Origin: Planctomycetota bacterium
GTDB taxonomy: Bacteria; Planctomycetota; Phycisphaerae; UBA1845
Assembly: GCA_024280855.1 (NCBI GenBank)
Contig: JAJRPG010000102.1
Coordinates: 36,104 to 100,103 of the forward strand
DNA: 64,000 bases
Direction: 5' to 3'
The notes under the pieces are model-generated. The model was not told where the DNA came from, made no database searches, and saw only the letters and a program-made list of their open reading frames with translations. The translations under genes and the position numbers were made by a program. The number at the start of each line of letters is the position of its first letter. Positions within the stretch are counted from its first letter, which is position 1. Positions 24,392-35,599 of the stretch are shown in pieces.

Positions 24392-27080
24392 TCGTTGGTC
24401 TCGAATCGAAGAACTTTTTCACGCGGCGAGCAAGCTCGAACCGGGTCAGCGCGAAGCCTATCTTCGTCAATCAACCGGCGACGACGAATCACTTCGGCGG
24501 GCGGTGATTGATTTGCTCGATGGCGATAAGCACGCGACGGATTTTTTGGCTCATCCCGCGCTAGGTTCTGACTTTCAATTATATGAGTCACCTCACGATA
24601 GTCGTGATGATAAGGAAGGACCGATTGGAAAGCGCGTCGGCGCGTATCGGCTGGTTAAGTACATCGCTTCCGGTGGTATGGGGGCTGTTTACCTGGCTGT
24701 TCGCGATGACGATCAGTATGAAAAAGAAGTTGCGATCAAACTCATCAAACGCGGCATGGATACTGATGATATCCTTCGCCGCTTTCGTGGCGAGCGACAA
24801 CTGCTTGCTACATTAGAGCATCCCAACATCGCTCGGCTTATCGATGGCGGCGCTACCGATTCAGGCCTGCCTTATCTGGTGATGGAATATATCGACGGTC
24901 AACCTATTGACCAATACTGCAACGATCAGCGATTGGGCGTCGAAGCGCGTTTGCAGCTTTTTGATGCGGTGTGCGATGCCGTGAAGTACGCGCATCAAAA
25001 CTTAATCGTCCACCGCGATCTAAAGCCAAACAACATTGTCGTCACCCGTGATGGTATCCCGAAGCTACTAGATTTTGGAATAGCTAAAGTTCTGGACCCG
25101 GACGGCGTGGCTCATACCGTCGATGTAACCATGCCGAGTCAGCGATTCATCACGCCAGCTTATGCCAGCCCGGAGCAAATACGCGGTCAACGCATTACCA
25201 CGACGAGTGATGTTTACGCATTGGGTGTCATTCTTTTTGAATTGCTTACTAGCCAACGTCCTTACGACGCGGATAGTCGATCTTTACAAGCGATTGAGCG
25301 AGTGATTTGTGAAGAGCAGCCGACCAGGCCTAGCGTTGCGGTGGCCCGTTCTACCACCACGTTAGATGGAATCAAATCAACTAAGAAGGTGCAGCCGGAA
25401 GCCAGCAAGCATCTCGCGCGGCGATTGTCTGGTGATCTTGATAATATCATTCTCATGGCTTTGCGTAAGGATCCGCAGCGGCGGTACACTTCCGTCGAGC
25501 AGCTTGCGGATGATTTGCAGCGCCATCGTGAGGGCAAGCCTGTTTTGGCTAGGCCTGACACGTTTCGTTATCGCAGTGCGAAATTCGTTGCACGCAATAA
25601 GCTAGTCGTTTCTGCTGTCTTAGCTGTGACGTTTGCGCTGCTTGGTGGCATTATCACCAGTGGCATTTTGTACGTTCAAGCCGACCGTGCAAAGATAGCT
25701 GCGCAGCGGGTGAGCGGATTTCTCCAGGATGCGCTTGGGTCGGTCAATCCGCAGATTGCTCGCGGACGCGATGTTACGCTCTTGCGTGAAGTTCTTGATG
25801 TAGCTTCTAAACGAATTGACGAAGAATTAGGTGGAAATGCCGATGTCGCCGCGACACTTCATCTGACAATTGGTAATACCTATGCAAGCATTGCGCTCTA
25901 CGATCAAGCCGAGCGTCACACACGCGCAGCTGTCAAACTACGTTGTAAATTATTGGGGGATGACGACCCGCAGGTCGCCGATTGCCTTGCGCAGTTAGCG
26001 CGAATACTTCGGATCAAAGGTGAATATGAATCCTCCGAAACCGCGATTAGAGGTGGCATCAAAATATGGGAATTGCACTATGGCCCCAGGCATCCCAAAT
26101 TGGCCGCCGCTTATAACACGCTGGGGATTGCACTTGAATCGATAGGGAAAGCTGCTGAAGCCCAGAAGTGTTACCGTGACGCTTTGTCGATCAATCGTGA
26201 AACACTCGCCCCGACTCATCCGGCATTAGCATCTAATCTTATCAATCTTGGCCAGCAACTGATGAACCAAAAATCGGAAGAAGGGTACGATGCCGCTGAA
26301 CCGTTGTTGCGCGAAGCTCTGGACATTCGTAGGGTGAACGCAGACAAAGATGACCCCAATCTGGTAGGCGCACTTGTGGCCTATGGTACGCTATTGCAAG
26401 AACGTCACCAATTCGATGAGGCTGAGCTTTTGTTTCGTGAAGCCCTTGCGATATCACGTCGCGTTCTCAGTCCTGAGCATCCTGACTTAGCTAATGTGCT
26501 GGATAACCTTGCGACGTTGTTGGAATTCAAGGGAGACTATCAAGCGGCTGAACCTTTGTATCGTGAAACGCTAGCCATTCAGAAAAAGTCGCTGGGGTTG
26601 CGGCATCGTGATGTCGGTACGACGATAAACAATCTCGGCGGTATGTTTCGACGCGCGGGCAGGTATGATGAGGCTATTCCACTTTTCAAAGAAGCGGCTG
26701 ATATTTATAGGGAGTCGCTTGGTGAAGGACATTTTTGGGTTACGATCGTGATGCAGAATCTTGGTGCGTCGTATTTAGCTAAGGGGGATGCTATAGCTGC
26801 GCTTCCTGTTTTAGAAGAGGCGCTGCGCATGAGAAAGGCCTTGGTCGGCGACGATCATTGGCGTATTGGTGGACTTGAAACACTCATAGGAGAGTGTCTA
26901 ACTAGCCTGGGGCAATACGATAGAGCTGAACCTTTGTTGCTATCCAGTTACGAACAAATTAAGAAAGCGAAAGGAATGCAAGTTCCTTATACTCAAAAAG
27001 CGCTGCAACGCATCATAGATTTCTATATAGCTACCAATCAACCGGAAAAAGCTACCCTCTATAGTCAGCGGTTGCCCTAA
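24381..27080 (+). CDS. transmembrane Ser/Thr protein kinase with TPR sensor region
   Basis: An 899-residue PknB-like kinase. The ATG at 24381 lies inside the sigma factor gene; longer upstream frame is only the sigma gene read in another phase. Residues about 85-370 form the kinase: glycine loop SGGMGAVYL, VAIKLIKRG with the ATP lysine, catalytic loop HRDLKPNNIVV, DFGIAKVL and TPAYASPEQIRG. All catalytic residues are present. One membrane helix (about 406-430, VVSAVLAVTFALLGGIITSGI) follows. The outer 460 residues are about ten tetratricopeptide units of the kinesin-light-chain type (AEPLLREALDIRR, AEPLYRETLAIQK). It probably senses a ligand or partner outside the cytoplasmic membrane and phosphorylates the overlapping ECF sigma factor or its partners; substrate is inferred from gene linkage. 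Confidence 0.93.
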   Translation: MEADRWSRIEELFHAASKLEPGQREAYLRQSTGDDESLRRAVIDLLDGDKHATDFLAHPALGSDFQLYESPHDSRDDKEGPIGKRVGAYRLVKYIASGGMGAVYLAVRDDDQYEKEVAIKLIKRGMDTDDILRRFRGERQLLATLEHPNIARLIDGGATDSGLPYLVMEYIDGQPIDQYCNDQRLGVEARLQLFDAVCDAVKYAHQNLIVHRDLKPNNIVVTRDGIPKLLDFGIAKVLDPDGVAHTVDVTMPSQRFITPAYASPEQIRGQRITTTSDVYALGVILFELLTSQRPYDADSRSLQAIERVICEEQPTRPSVAVARSTTTLDGIKSTKKVQPEASKHLARRLSGDLDNIILMALRKDPQRRYTSVEQLADDLQRHREGKPVLARPDTFRYRSAKFVARNKLVVSAVLAVTFALLGGIITSGILYVQADRAKIAAQRVSGFLQDALGSVNPQIARGRDVTLLREVLDVASKRIDEELGGNADVAATLHLTIGNTYASIALYDQAERHTRAAVKLRCKLLGDDDPQVADCLAQLARILRIKGEYESSETAIRGGIKIWELHYGPRHPKLAAAYNTLGIALESIGKAAEAQKCYRDALSINRETLAPTHPALASNLINLGQQLMNQKSEEGYDAAEPLLREALDIRRVNADKDDPNLVGALVAYGTLLQERHQFDEAELLFREALAISRRVLSPEHPDLANVLDNLATLLEFKGDYQAAEPLYRETLAIQKKSLGLRHRDVGTTINNLGGMFRRAGRYDEAIPLFKEAADIYRESLGEGHFWVTIVMQNLGASYLAKGDAIAALPVLEEALRMRKALVGDDHWRIGGLETLIGECLTSLGQYDRAEPLLLSSYEQIKKAKGMQVPYTQKALQRIIDFYIATNQPEKATLYSQRLP

Positions 27081-27132
27081 GACTTCGATCGTATCGAATA
27101 ATAAGTAGTGCGTAGATCGCGTTGTATGTCTG

Positions 27133-29778
27133 CTACGATTTTACCGTGTCTACTGATGCAATCGTGTTATCCAGCTCATCACCATTCTCGGTATGGTCAG
27201 CTAGTTGTTCACTGAGTGTTTTGATCTGGTTTTCGTGTCGCATGAAGGCTTCGACTATCGTAGGGTCGAACTGCGTGCCGGACGACTTCAATATAATGGT
27301 GACAGCTTTGTCGTGCGACATAGCCTCTTTGTATGGACGCTTAGAGGTGACGGCGTCGTATACATCTGCTAGCGCAACTATTCGCCCAGTAAGTGGGATG
27401 TCTGTCCCTGAAATGCCCTGTGGATATCCAGTGCCGTCGTACCATTCGTGATGGGCAGATGCAATTTCTTCTGCCATGTGGAGCATAGGGAGTGCGGGCG
27501 CGCGTTCCAGGACCGCTCTAATAGTTTCCGCGCCAATTTCCGCGTGCGTTTTCATTATGGTCATTTCCTGCGTAGTTAGTCGGCCTGGTTTAAGCAAGAT
27601 GTTGTCAGGAATGGCTATTTTACCGATGTCGTGTAGGGGGACAGAGCGTTCGAGGTTGTGCATGAATTCATCATCTATCACTGCCGCGAATTTTTCAGAC
27701 TTTCGCAATTCATTTGCAAGGACTAAACAATACTGCGTTACGCGATCTACATGCTTCCGGGTGTCGCCATCACGATGTTCCGCCAGTTTTGCAAAGGCTA
27801 CCATAATGGCGTCTCGTGCTTCGTCGCGCGATTGGCGCGTGATAATGCTACTGACCGCAGTTCCGGAAATGCTTGCGATCATTTCCACCGCTTCCAATTC
27901 CTGACCCTTGAATGGCTGGTTGTCCACCCGGTCAGTGATGTTGATGACGCCGATGATGTATTCTGCTGTGCCTAGTGCGGTGCAGATGAGCGGTGACGAA
28001 GCAAAGTACGGAGAGTCGTAATCGAGGTTTTCCTCAGAGCAAGTTGAATTGTCGTTGGCGATGTGGCGAATACCAGATACGAATACCCGACCAGCCACTG
28101 ATTCGTCAATGGGCACTTGTATTGAAGCGGCAGCAGTAGCGTCTATGCCTACAGATTTTGTGACGTTCAGGAATTCTCTACCAGTGTCAGGCAACATGAT
28201 GGATATACGGCGACTACCAGTTACCGAAGCCGTGGCACTGATGGTGTGTTCGAGCGCGGTGTCCAGGTTTTCTGTCGCGCCAAGCGCGCGACATAGTTCC
28301 AGGAGTACGTTTAGGATGCGTGTTTGCTCACCGCGAACATCGTTACTCAGCAAGAGGTCATGACGGTCGCACTCTGCCTTGGCCATCGATTGCACGCGCA
28401 TGGCTAACTCGGCGGGCCTAATTGGTTTGGCGAGGTACTCGTTTGCGCCCGCCTGCAACCCAGCTTGAATGTCAGATGCGTCAGCTAATGCACTGACTAT
28501 GATGATAGGGATGTCTTGTGTATCTGGATTCGACTTGAGAATTCTGGTGCATTCCAAGCCATCCATACCTGGCATCATCACGTCCATCAAGATTACATGA
28601 GGCTGCATGTTGGAAATTTCTTCAAGCGCAGCATTTCCATCGGCGGCTTCGCGTATATTATAACCTTCGCTTTCGAGTGCTTTTCTGCAAACGGTTCGGT
28701 TGGTCGCATTGTCATCGACGATCAACACGTTGATTTGATCATCATTGATTTGCAGAAGTTTCGTCCTGACTTTGTTTGGTTGTAGCGAGGTCGCATTAGA
28801 CATATCTCGCTTGGGTATCGTTTGGTCATAGGTGCATACTCTATTTCGCCCAGTTTCCTTGGCCATGTACAGCGCCAAGTCGGCTTTTTCAAGCACCTTT
28901 TCCCATGATTTACCTTGTAATTCAGCTACGCCCATACTAACTGTAATATGGTCTGTCACCTGGCTTGCTGGATGAAGTAAATTAAGATTGTTGATCGCCT
29001 TTCGTATGCGTTCAGCTAATACTAGCGCAGATTCATTTGTTTTTTGCGGGGCTAGCACAACGAATTCTTCGCCGCCGTATCGACCAACGGCGTCCATTTT
29101 TCTACAGGCAGATTGGATACAAGCGGAAACGCGGCGTAGACAGTCGTCGCCAGCTTGGTGTCCGAGGGAATCGTTGTATGGTTTGAAGTAATCAACGTCG
29201 ATCATGATAATGCTGTAGTTGCTGTCATTACGATAACAACGATCATGTTCCTTTGTGACACTGTCTTCCCACGCTCTTCGATTTAGAAGTGAGGTGAGTG
29301 GGTCGATGCGCGCTTGACGAGCTAGTTCGACATTGGTAGCCGCGATCACTTTGGACATTTCTTCCAATTGTTTGTTTCGCTCTTCCGTTTCTTTTTGGGC
29401 CTGTCGCAATTGTATGTGTACGGAAACGCGGGCTTTAACTTCACCCATCTTAAAAGGCTTGGTGAGATAATCGCTTCCACCTAGAGAGAAGGCGCGGTCG
29501 ACGTCCTGGGCATCCGATTTCGCAGTCAAAAAGATGAAGGGGATTGCTTCGGTGTTTTTCTGCGACTTGAGAATTCTGCCTACTTCAAAACCATCTCTAC
29601 CGGGCATCATAATGTCAAGAAGAATCAAGTCTGGAAGTTGAGCAGTAGCCATATCAACGGCTTCAAATCCGTCGCAGGCTTCTATCATGTCGTATCCTAT
29701 TTTGCCTAAGGACTTGACTAAGATGCGCCTGTTGGTGGCGTTGTCGTCGACGACTAGTATTTTATATGCGGTAGCCAT
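27133..29778 (-). CDS. REC-GGDEF-REC-GAF-HD-GYP bifunctional c-di-GMP response regulator
   Basis: An 881-residue output protein with five domains. REC1 spans about 5-125 (phosphate-accepting Asp in LILLDIMMPG). The diguanylate cyclase domain spans about 160-325 with GGEEF near 237, preceded by RKMD five residues earlier, a normal inhibitory site. REC2 spans about 345-460 (VILMDVMMPG), a GAF domain about 490-650, and an HD-GYP phosphodiesterase about 660-850 with HDIGK near 714 and HHEWYDGTGYP near 776. Both c-di-GMP synthesis and breakdown residues look intact. It starts 9 bp after the hybrid kinase gene with AAGG seven bases before its ATG, so it is the last gene of that operon and the probable phosphotransfer target. 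Confidence 0.95.
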   Translation of the reverse strand: MATAYKILVVDDNATNRRILVKSLGKIGYDMIEACDGFEAVDMATAQLPDLILLDIMMPGRDGFEVGRILKSQKNTEAIPFIFLTAKSDAQDVDRAFSLGGSDYLTKPFKMGEVKARVSVHIQLRQAQKETEERNKQLEEMSKVIAATNVELARQARIDPLTSLLNRRAWEDSVTKEHDRCYRNDSNYSIIMIDVDYFKPYNDSLGHQAGDDCLRRVSACIQSACRKMDAVGRYGGEEFVVLAPQKTNESALVLAERIRKAINNLNLLHPASQVTDHITVSMGVAELQGKSWEKVLEKADLALYMAKETGRNRVCTYDQTIPKRDMSNATSLQPNKVRTKLLQINDDQINVLIVDDNATNRTVCRKALESEGYNIREAADGNAALEEISNMQPHVILMDVMMPGMDGLECTRILKSNPDTQDIPIIIVSALADASDIQAGLQAGANEYLAKPIRPAELAMRVQSMAKAECDRHDLLLSNDVRGEQTRILNVLLELCRALGATENLDTALEHTISATASVTGSRRISIMLPDTGREFLNVTKSVGIDATAAASIQVPIDESVAGRVFVSGIRHIANDNSTCSEENLDYDSPYFASSPLICTALGTAEYIIGVINITDRVDNQPFKGQELEAVEMIASISGTAVSSIITRQSRDEARDAIMVAFAKLAEHRDGDTRKHVDRVTQYCLVLANELRKSEKFAAVIDDEFMHNLERSVPLHDIGKIAIPDNILLKPGRLTTQEMTIMKTHAEIGAETIRAVLERAPALPMLHMAEEIASAHHEWYDGTGYPQGISGTDIPLTGRIVALADVYDAVTSKRPYKEAMSHDKAVTIILKSSGTQFDPTIVEAFMRHENQIKTLSEQLADHTENGDELDNTIASVDTVKS

Positions 29779-29787
29779 AACTATGCC

Positions 29788-32700
29788 TTATTTTTCGTCA
29801 ATGTTTGCAGCGAATGAAACCAGTCCACTTACGTTGTTCTGAAGCTCGGCGACGATATTCTTAACGCCATCCATCTCACCGCGTTGGCCCATTTCTTCAA
29901 GTTGTTGGGCCACAGCTCGAACAGGTTCTGCGCAGATATTGGACGCAGCTCCTTTGAGGCTGTGGGCTGCGCCTTGCAGTTTTGTGGCGTCACTGGTTGT
30001 GACTGCTTGTTGAAGTTCTTCCATCAGTTCGGGTAGCGTCTCAACGAAAATTTCTATGACCTCGTAAAGAAGCTCTCGATCGCCATCTAGCTGGCTTAGG
30101 GCTTGTTCGATGTTTATAGCGGCTAGACTTGCCGCTCCTTCGCTCTGGCTTGCATGGTTTTCAGTCATCATGATTTCCTCATTCTTTACTTCCTTTGGGG
30201 GGGCAGTCGTCCATTTTTCTATCATCTCGCGTACTTCAGTTCTTTTGATCGGTTTAGTGATATAATCATTCATGCCAGCCTCAAGGCACTGTTCACGATC
30301 GCCTTTCATAGCGTGTGCGGTCATGGCTACGATGGGGAGATGTTGCCATCGCGACTGGTTGCGAATGCGCCGTGTGGCTTCGAGTCCATCCATTTCCGGC
30401 ATTTGAATATCCATAAACACCAAATCGAATGACTCTTTCTCCAATATTTCGAGTGCTATTCTTCCGTTTCCTGCCGTTGTTGTGGTATAGCCAAATTTAT
30501 GCAGGACACCCGTGATGAGCCTTTGATTTACTAGGTTGTCTTCGACGATAAGAATGCGGATCGCACTTTTGTTTTGCTCGTTTACGTTGGTTGCCTCTTG
30601 CACTGGCGACGTTGTAGGATTGGCAACTTTCGGGCTTAACACCTGCAACAGCGTACTTTTCAGTGAGGTCTGCTTTAGTGGTTTCGTCAAACACGCAGCG
30701 CAATGGATTTCTCGATGACGCGCCATCTCGCTTTTTGTGCCCAGCGAACTGGCCAGCACGACCGGCGGATGGCCATAACAGTCTTCGTCGTTAATTATCT
30801 GGCAAACTTCCAGCCCATCCATCTCAGGCATTTGCACGTCGAGTATCACCACGTCGAACGCCTTGCCTGCCTCCGCCGAGGTTCGTAATAAATTAAGGCC
30901 TTCCTTACCGCTCTCAGCGGTTGTTACGCTGCAACCCCATGATTTAAGGGACGTTTGTAGCATGAGCAAATTAGTGGTGTTATCGTCGATGACAAGAATA
31001 CGCTGGTCGTGAAGGTCTTCAAGCGGGATATAAATCAGAGATGTCGGCGCCGTACCTCGTGAAAGCCGTATGTTGACGAAAAAATGACTACCCTTACCCT
31101 CTTCACTTTTGAGCCAGATTTTTCCGCCCATTAGGTCGACGATTTGCCTGGTAATGGCCAGACCTAATCCGGTGCCGCCGAACTGACGAGTCGTGGCATT
31201 GTCTACCTGCTTGAAGCTTTCGAAAATCGCTTCTTGGCGAGAGGCCGGGATGCCAATTCCGGTGTCAGAGACAGACAACTCAAGCTCGACGCCTTTATCA
31301 TCTTCATTGACCGCGCGTATGGCGATGACCACTTGCCCTTTTTCAGTAAATTTAATGGCGTTGCCAGCTAAATTTACTAAAATCTGTCTAATACGATTGG
31401 GGTCGCCGCAAAGCCAGGGCGGGACATCAGGGTCAACGCTACAGATCAATTCTATATTTTTACTGGCCGCTCGTTGACATAAAATATCTGAAACACTTTC
31501 GATCGTGGCAATAGCATTGAAGTCAATGTTTTCTAATTCCAGCTTGCCCGCTTCAATTTTGGAAAAATCTAGGATGTCATTGAGCAGGCTAAGTAGCGAA
31601 TTAGAACATTCAAGAACGGTGTTGATGTATTCGCGCTGCTCGTCGGTCATGTCCGTGTCGAGGGCTAACTCGCTCATGCCAATGATGCCGTTCATTGGCG
31701 TGCGAATTTCATGGCTCATATTGGCCAGGAAATCGCTTTTGGCTACATTGGCTGCTTCTGCGCGTATTTGAGCCTGTTGAAGATTCTGTTCGGATAATCG
31801 TCGCTCAATGGCTTCCGTCAGAACGTTAGCCACGGCACTTAGGAAGTGAGTATCGTCATGGCTAAATGACCGTTGCGTGCTACTGTCCACCCCGAGTACG
31901 CCGAATGGATTTTCTCGCCCCGAAATAGCGACTGTCATGCCGCTGACGATGTTGTGGTCTTTCAAAAGTGTAGGAATCTTAAAACGAGTTTCTGTGCTAA
32001 GATCGTCAACGATTACCGCTTTTTCTGAGGTTAATGTATATCCCGCTTGTGAATCGACTCCGGTACCTACGGTGATTCTTCCAACATAGCCATCCTTCCA
32101 GCCTGCGCCAGCCTGTAGTATAAAATCATTATGATCTATGCGTAGTTTGAATAGCTTGCAATACTCAAGCTCAAGCGTTTCCGCAACTAAAGAAACTGCT
32201 CGATCAAAAAGCGCACTTAGTTTCTCGCCCCCCAAAGCGCAACTTCCTAGCGTCGCGATAGCCGCTTGCTGACGGGCACGAAGTTTGAGCGTTTTTTCAG
32301 CATGTTTAGCCTCGCTGATGTCACGCACAATACCTGTAAACATGCGTCCATTAGCCGTCGTGATCACTGTAACGGCTATGCCCATAGGGAAGATCGTGCC
32401 ATCCTTACGCATACCGACGATTTCCCTGCGGTTATTGACGACACGTTCTACACCAGTATCTAAATATCGTTGAATATTACTAGCATGTGCTTCCTGATAA
32501 GACGGAGGCATAAGCATGATGATGTCGTGGTTGATGACTTCGTCTGCACTGTAACCGAATATATCTTCCGCCGCGCCGTTGAATGAATGAACGATGCCGT
32601 GTTCATCAATAGTAATGATTCCATCGGCTGCGGTATCGACAATCGCTCGTGTCCTGGCTTCTGTTTCTTCAAGAGCAGAGACGACTTGCATTCGTTCAAG

Positions 32701-34215
32701 TTCTGCACCAGCCCGTGATCCGAATACGCGCAATAGTGCTTCGTCTTTGGCTATTTCGGGCAAAGGCTTGTCGTGAACAGCACATAATACACCTAGCGGT
32801 GTGCCATCGCTAGAAGAAAGTCGAACTCCAACATAACTTTCCGCGCCCCATTCTTGAAGTATCTCGTCCAATGGAAATAATTGACGTACTTTCTCCCCGA
32901 TGAGGTAATACTCCTCATCTAACGACTTTTTACACGGCGTGTTAATCGACTCAAAGGTCATATCCTGTTGAATTTGTTCGCCGTCCCAAAGGGCTAGAAC
33001 TTCGAATTGATGATTCGATTTCAATATACTTACTATCGCCCAGCGCATGCCGAATGCACGCGAGATAGATTTAGTTAATGCCGCGAAAAACGCTGCGCCT
33101 GTCGTTGAGGATGTCCCTTCGACCATCGACCGCAATCGGCTTTCGCTTTCAGCCAGTTGATTAGTGCGTTGTTCAACCTTTGCTTCCAGGTCTTCATTTA
33201 ACGTGCGAACCGAGGCTAGTGTGTTCGTTAATTGTCCTACTGCGCCGGTGAGCGCGCGATCAAGGTCGCCCAATTCATCGCGCTGCGATAGACACGATGT
33301 TGGCAACGTTTCACCGTGCTGGAAGGCGACTGCTTTTGTGTGAATTGACCGTAATGGTCTTAATACAAGAATTCTTATTGCAAGAAGAATTAACCCAAGC
33401 AGTAAGGTCGTCAATGTGAACAGGCCAATTGAAAAACTTCGCTCAGAAGATAAGTATTGGGCCATCGCGGAGGCGATCGGCTGGCGTATGATGATGACGC
33501 TTCCAGCAGGTGAATCCATAGCCAAACGTGATTCGATAACATCAGCTAGTGGTAGTGCCTCCCAATTGGCATCTAATCGTAAGCCGGTTGCGCTTTGCTC
33601 TAAACGAACACTTCTATTAGGGGCGGTACGTGAAGCATGATTGAGGACCGGAACCAATAAATGTACGCCATCGCTAACGACTGATACGACCCCCTGGGTT
33701 TCATCATCGATGGTTACGCGAACGGCGATGCGAAGAGAATGTTCATTCTCAGAAGCCACATATCGGCCAAGTTTCATCGCCTGGTTGAACCAGTGCGACT
33801 GTGCCGCTGATTGGTACTTGAGAATTGCCTCTCCATTTTCAACGTAGACCACGCCTTCGCCATCCACATTGTGGTAGTTAAAGGCTATATAGGCTCCTCG
33901 ATGGTTGAGAAGTTGTACTGCCGCTTCCTCAATCCTTAGTCGTTGCTGCTCTGCATCATCGAGCAAGCCCGCACGGGCGAACATGGAATACTCAGAAAAC
34001 GAGCTTTGTGTTGATAGCACGACCAAGTCAGAAAAAACGCTATCCAGAGAGCTATCAATCAATTGCGCCGTCATCACAGCGCAATCATTTAGCGACTGTT
34101 GCGCCTGGCGCTTAGCAGCTTGGCTCCCCCGATATTCCAGGATAAACCCGCCGCCCAACACGACCAGAATCGCTGGGGCAAGAGCGCCAAAACTAAGTTT
34201 TGAGATTAGTCTCAT
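29788..34215 (-). CDS. hybrid sensor histidine kinase (HAMP-GAF-PAS-GAF-HisKA-HATPase-REC-REC-HPt)
   Basis: A 1475-residue membrane sensor kinase. Two membrane helices (about 10-30 and 265-290) bracket an outer sensing domain of some 230 residues. Then come HAMP (about 290-340), a GAF-like region, a PAS domain with FGYSADEV (about 520-640) and a second GAF (about 655-800). The dimerisation domain has the phospho-His in SHEIRTPMN near residue 834. The ATPase has [19 protein letters not shown] and [10 protein letters not shown]. Two receiver domains follow ([10 protein letters not shown] near 1120 and [10 protein letters not shown] near 1275) and a C-terminal HPt domain with [10 protein letters not shown] near 1418. 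All phosphorelay residues are present. It lies between a PstS-like binding protein gene (71 bp upstream) and the c-di-GMP regulator (9 bp downstream). Confidence 0.95.
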   Translation of the reverse strand: MRLISKLSFGALAPAILVVLGGGFILEYRGSQAAKRQAQQSLNDCAVMTAQLIDSSLDSVFSDLVVLSTQSSFSEYSMFARAGLLDDAEQQRLRIEEAAVQLLNHRGAYIAFNYHNVDGEGVVYVENGEAILKYQSAAQSHWFNQAMKLGRYVASENEHSLRIAVRVTIDDETQGVVSVVSDGVHLLVPVLNHASRTAPNRSVRLEQSATGLRLDANWEALPLADVIESRLAMDSPAGSVIIIRQPIASAMAQYLSSERSFSIGLFTLTTLLLGLILLAIRILVLRPLRSIHTKAVAFQHGETLPTSCLSQRDELGDLDRALTGAVGQLTNTLASVRTLNEDLEAKVEQRTNQLAESESRLRSMVEGTSSTTGAAFFAALTKSISRAFGMRWAIVSILKSNHQFEVLALWDGEQIQQDMTFESINTPCKKSLDEEYYLIGEKVRQLFPLDEILQEWGAESYVGVRLSSSDGTPLGVLCAVHDKPLPEIAKDEALLRVFGSRAGAELERMQVVSALEETEARTRAIVDTAADGIITIDEHGIVHSFNGAAEDIFGYSADEVINHDIIMLMPPSYQEAHASNIQRYLDTGVERVVNNRREIVGMRKDGTIFPMGIAVTVITTANGRMFTGIVRDISEAKHAEKTLKLRARQQAAIATLGSCALGGEKLSALFDRAVSLVAETLELEYCKLFKLRIDHNDFILQAGAGWKDGYVGRITVGTGVDSQAGYTLTSEKAVIVDDLSTETRFKIPTLLKDHNIVSGMTVAISGRENPFGVLGVDSSTQRSFSHDDTHFLSAVANVLTEAIERRLSEQNLQQAQIRAEAANVAKSDFLANMSHEIRTPMNGIIGMSELALDTDMTDEQREYINTVLECSNSLLSLLNDILDFSKIEAGKLELENIDFNAIATIESVSDILCQRAASKNIELICSVDPDVPPWLCGDPNRIRQILVNLAGNAIKFTEKGQVVIAIRAVNEDDKGVELELSVSDTGIGIPASRQEAIFESFKQVDNATTRQFGGTGLGLAITRQIVDLMGGKIWLKSEEGKGSHFFVNIRLSRGTAPTSLIYIPLEDLHDQRILVIDDNTTNLLMLQTSLKSWGCSVTTAESGKEGLNLLRTSAEAGKAFDVVILDVQMPEMDGLEVCQIINDEDCYGHPPVVLASSLGTKSEMARHREIHCAACLTKPLKQTSLKSTLLQVLSPKVANPTTSPVQEATNVNEQNKSAIRILIVEDNLVNQRLITGVLHKFGYTTTTAGNGRIALEILEKESFDLVFMDIQMPEMDGLEATRRIRNQSRWQHLPIVAMTAHAMKGDREQCLEAGMNDYITKPIKRTEVREMIEKWTTAPPKEVKNEEIMMTENHASQSEGAASLAAINIEQALSQLDGDRELLYEVIEIFVETLPELMEELQQAVTTSDATKLQGAAHSLKGAASNICAEPVRAVAQQLEEMGQRGEMDGVKNIVAELQNNVSGLVSFAANIDEK

Positions 34216-34286
34216 CTAACGCGAGTTTCCACTGTCAATCACATGAACTCAACGACGCAAATCGTTATAGGCCTAAAGGACGAATT

Positions 34287-35243
34287 TCACCGGCTAGCAG
34301 ATGCCTGTGCCTGACGCAATAGTTTGTCAAAATTCGTAATATCGCGCGTGTCGTCCCAATGTTGGTACTTATCCATAAGGGGCAATCCCATTTCAAGCGT
34401 CACCGTTCCCTGGCTAGCTACGACGTCTTGTCCTTTTTTAGTTTGAATCCAGTCAATAAATCGATGGACGCGTTGGTCTGTCTTCTGTTGATACGCCATG
34501 TATAATGGCCGGTAATAGGGATATTTGCCTGAAGAAATATTAGCCAGCGATGGGGTCATGCCGTCAATGCTAATAACCTTCAGGTCGCGTTTCTTGGCGC
34601 TTGAGATACCCGTGATAGCAATGGAGCCAGGCGTTTTTTCCAAGAATTTTTCGAGTGGCCCTGAACTGCGTAACAAAATGCTTTTGCGAGGAAACTTAAA
34701 ATCAGCATCTTCAAGAATCAAAACCCGCATCATCACGCCAACTCCGCTCTCATCTCCTTTACGCCCACCCACAATGATTGGCTGATTGTCTCCGCCAAGC
34801 TCGTTCCAACTTTTGGTTCGTCCATGAAGAATGTCTACCAATTGTTGTTTGCTTAAATTGTCTACAGAGTTTGATGGGTGAGCGACAATGACCAACGCAT
34901 CCCATGCAATGATAGCTGTTTTAACGCCACGTTCTGAAGCAAACCGTCCAGGTAAATGGTGTCGGCAGGTTCCGCCCAGGTCAGCGCTGCCTCCCGCCGC
35001 CGCGCGTATGCCCAAGGCCGCGCCGCCGCCGCTTATGATTATTCTTTGTCCGGTTTCTTTCTCATAAGCTTTCGCGCATGCGCCCATGAACGCTTTTTTC
35101 GTAATGCCGCATCCCCGCCAAGTGATCGGCGTGAGGGCATCATGCCGAGGTTCATCCGCCAGGGCATTGATGGGGAGCAGCACGATAAAAAGAGCGTACA
35201 TGGAAAGCGAAACTCGCCTTCGGATGCGCGTTGATGATGTCAT
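34287..35243 (-). CDS. PstS-like periplasmic substrate-binding protein
   Basis: A 318-residue exported binding protein of the PstS/PBP-like group. The ATG at 35241-35243 has GGAG seven bases upstream and begins the signal peptide (SLSMYALFIVLLPINALA). Family marks are ITWRGCGI, the SGGGAALGIRAAAGGSADLGG loop (shown in part) that in PstS holds the oxyanion, IIAWDALVIVAHP, LSKQQLVDILHGRTKSWNELGG and the RKGDESGVG segment. No pstC, pstA or pstB follow. Instead the hybrid kinase gene comes next, so it may be a ligand-presenting subunit of the sensor rather than a transporter part. Ligand: phosphate or a similar oxyanion, unproven. Confidence 0.87.
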   Translation of the reverse strand: MTSSTRIRRRVSLSMYALFIVLLPINALADEPRHDALTPITWRGCGITKKAFMGACAKAYEKETGQRIIISGGGAALGIRAAAGGSADLGGTCRHHLPGRFASERGVKTAIIAWDALVIVAHPSNSVDNLSKQQLVDILHGRTKSWNELGGDNQPIIVGGRKGDESGVGVMMRVLILEDADFKFPRKSILLRSSGPLEKFLEKTPGSIAITGISSAKKRDLKVISIDGMTPSLANISSGKYPYYRPLYMAYQQKTDQRVHRFIDWIQTKKGQDVVASQGTVTLEMGLPLMDKYQHWDDTRDITNFDKLLRQAQASASR

Positions 35244-35599
35244 AATACGTCTCCGTTGATTACTCTGAATCATTTCACCTTGATAAACAGCCACTGCGCG
35301 CTAGTACCGCGAAGCCCCCGCGAAAATGGAGTCCCAGCCCTGAAAGCGCAATCTATATATCCACACTCGTTCATCGACGGTCTTAGATGGCGTCCTAAGC
35401 ACGGTTGGCTCGCTATAATCTGGTTGAATAGTGCGATAATCTTGTAGATTCAAGCGGTGATTTACATGGAATGTTACTTCATCGGGGCGTAAATCCTCGA
35501 TGCACCGTTTATCGGTTCTTAGCCTCTCGACCGCTTGCATGAGACGATAAGTATCAGCATGATTGCGTTAGTCCGAATATCCCTGCACAATCTCCACCG
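35244..35599. other. divergent intergenic region between the PstS-like and YkgJ-like genes
   Basis: Promoters for both the signalling operon (minus strand) and the YkgJ-like/deoC pair (plus strand) must lie here. I see only the binding site of the PstS-like gene. The short frames on both strands are not supported. Confidence 0.4.
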
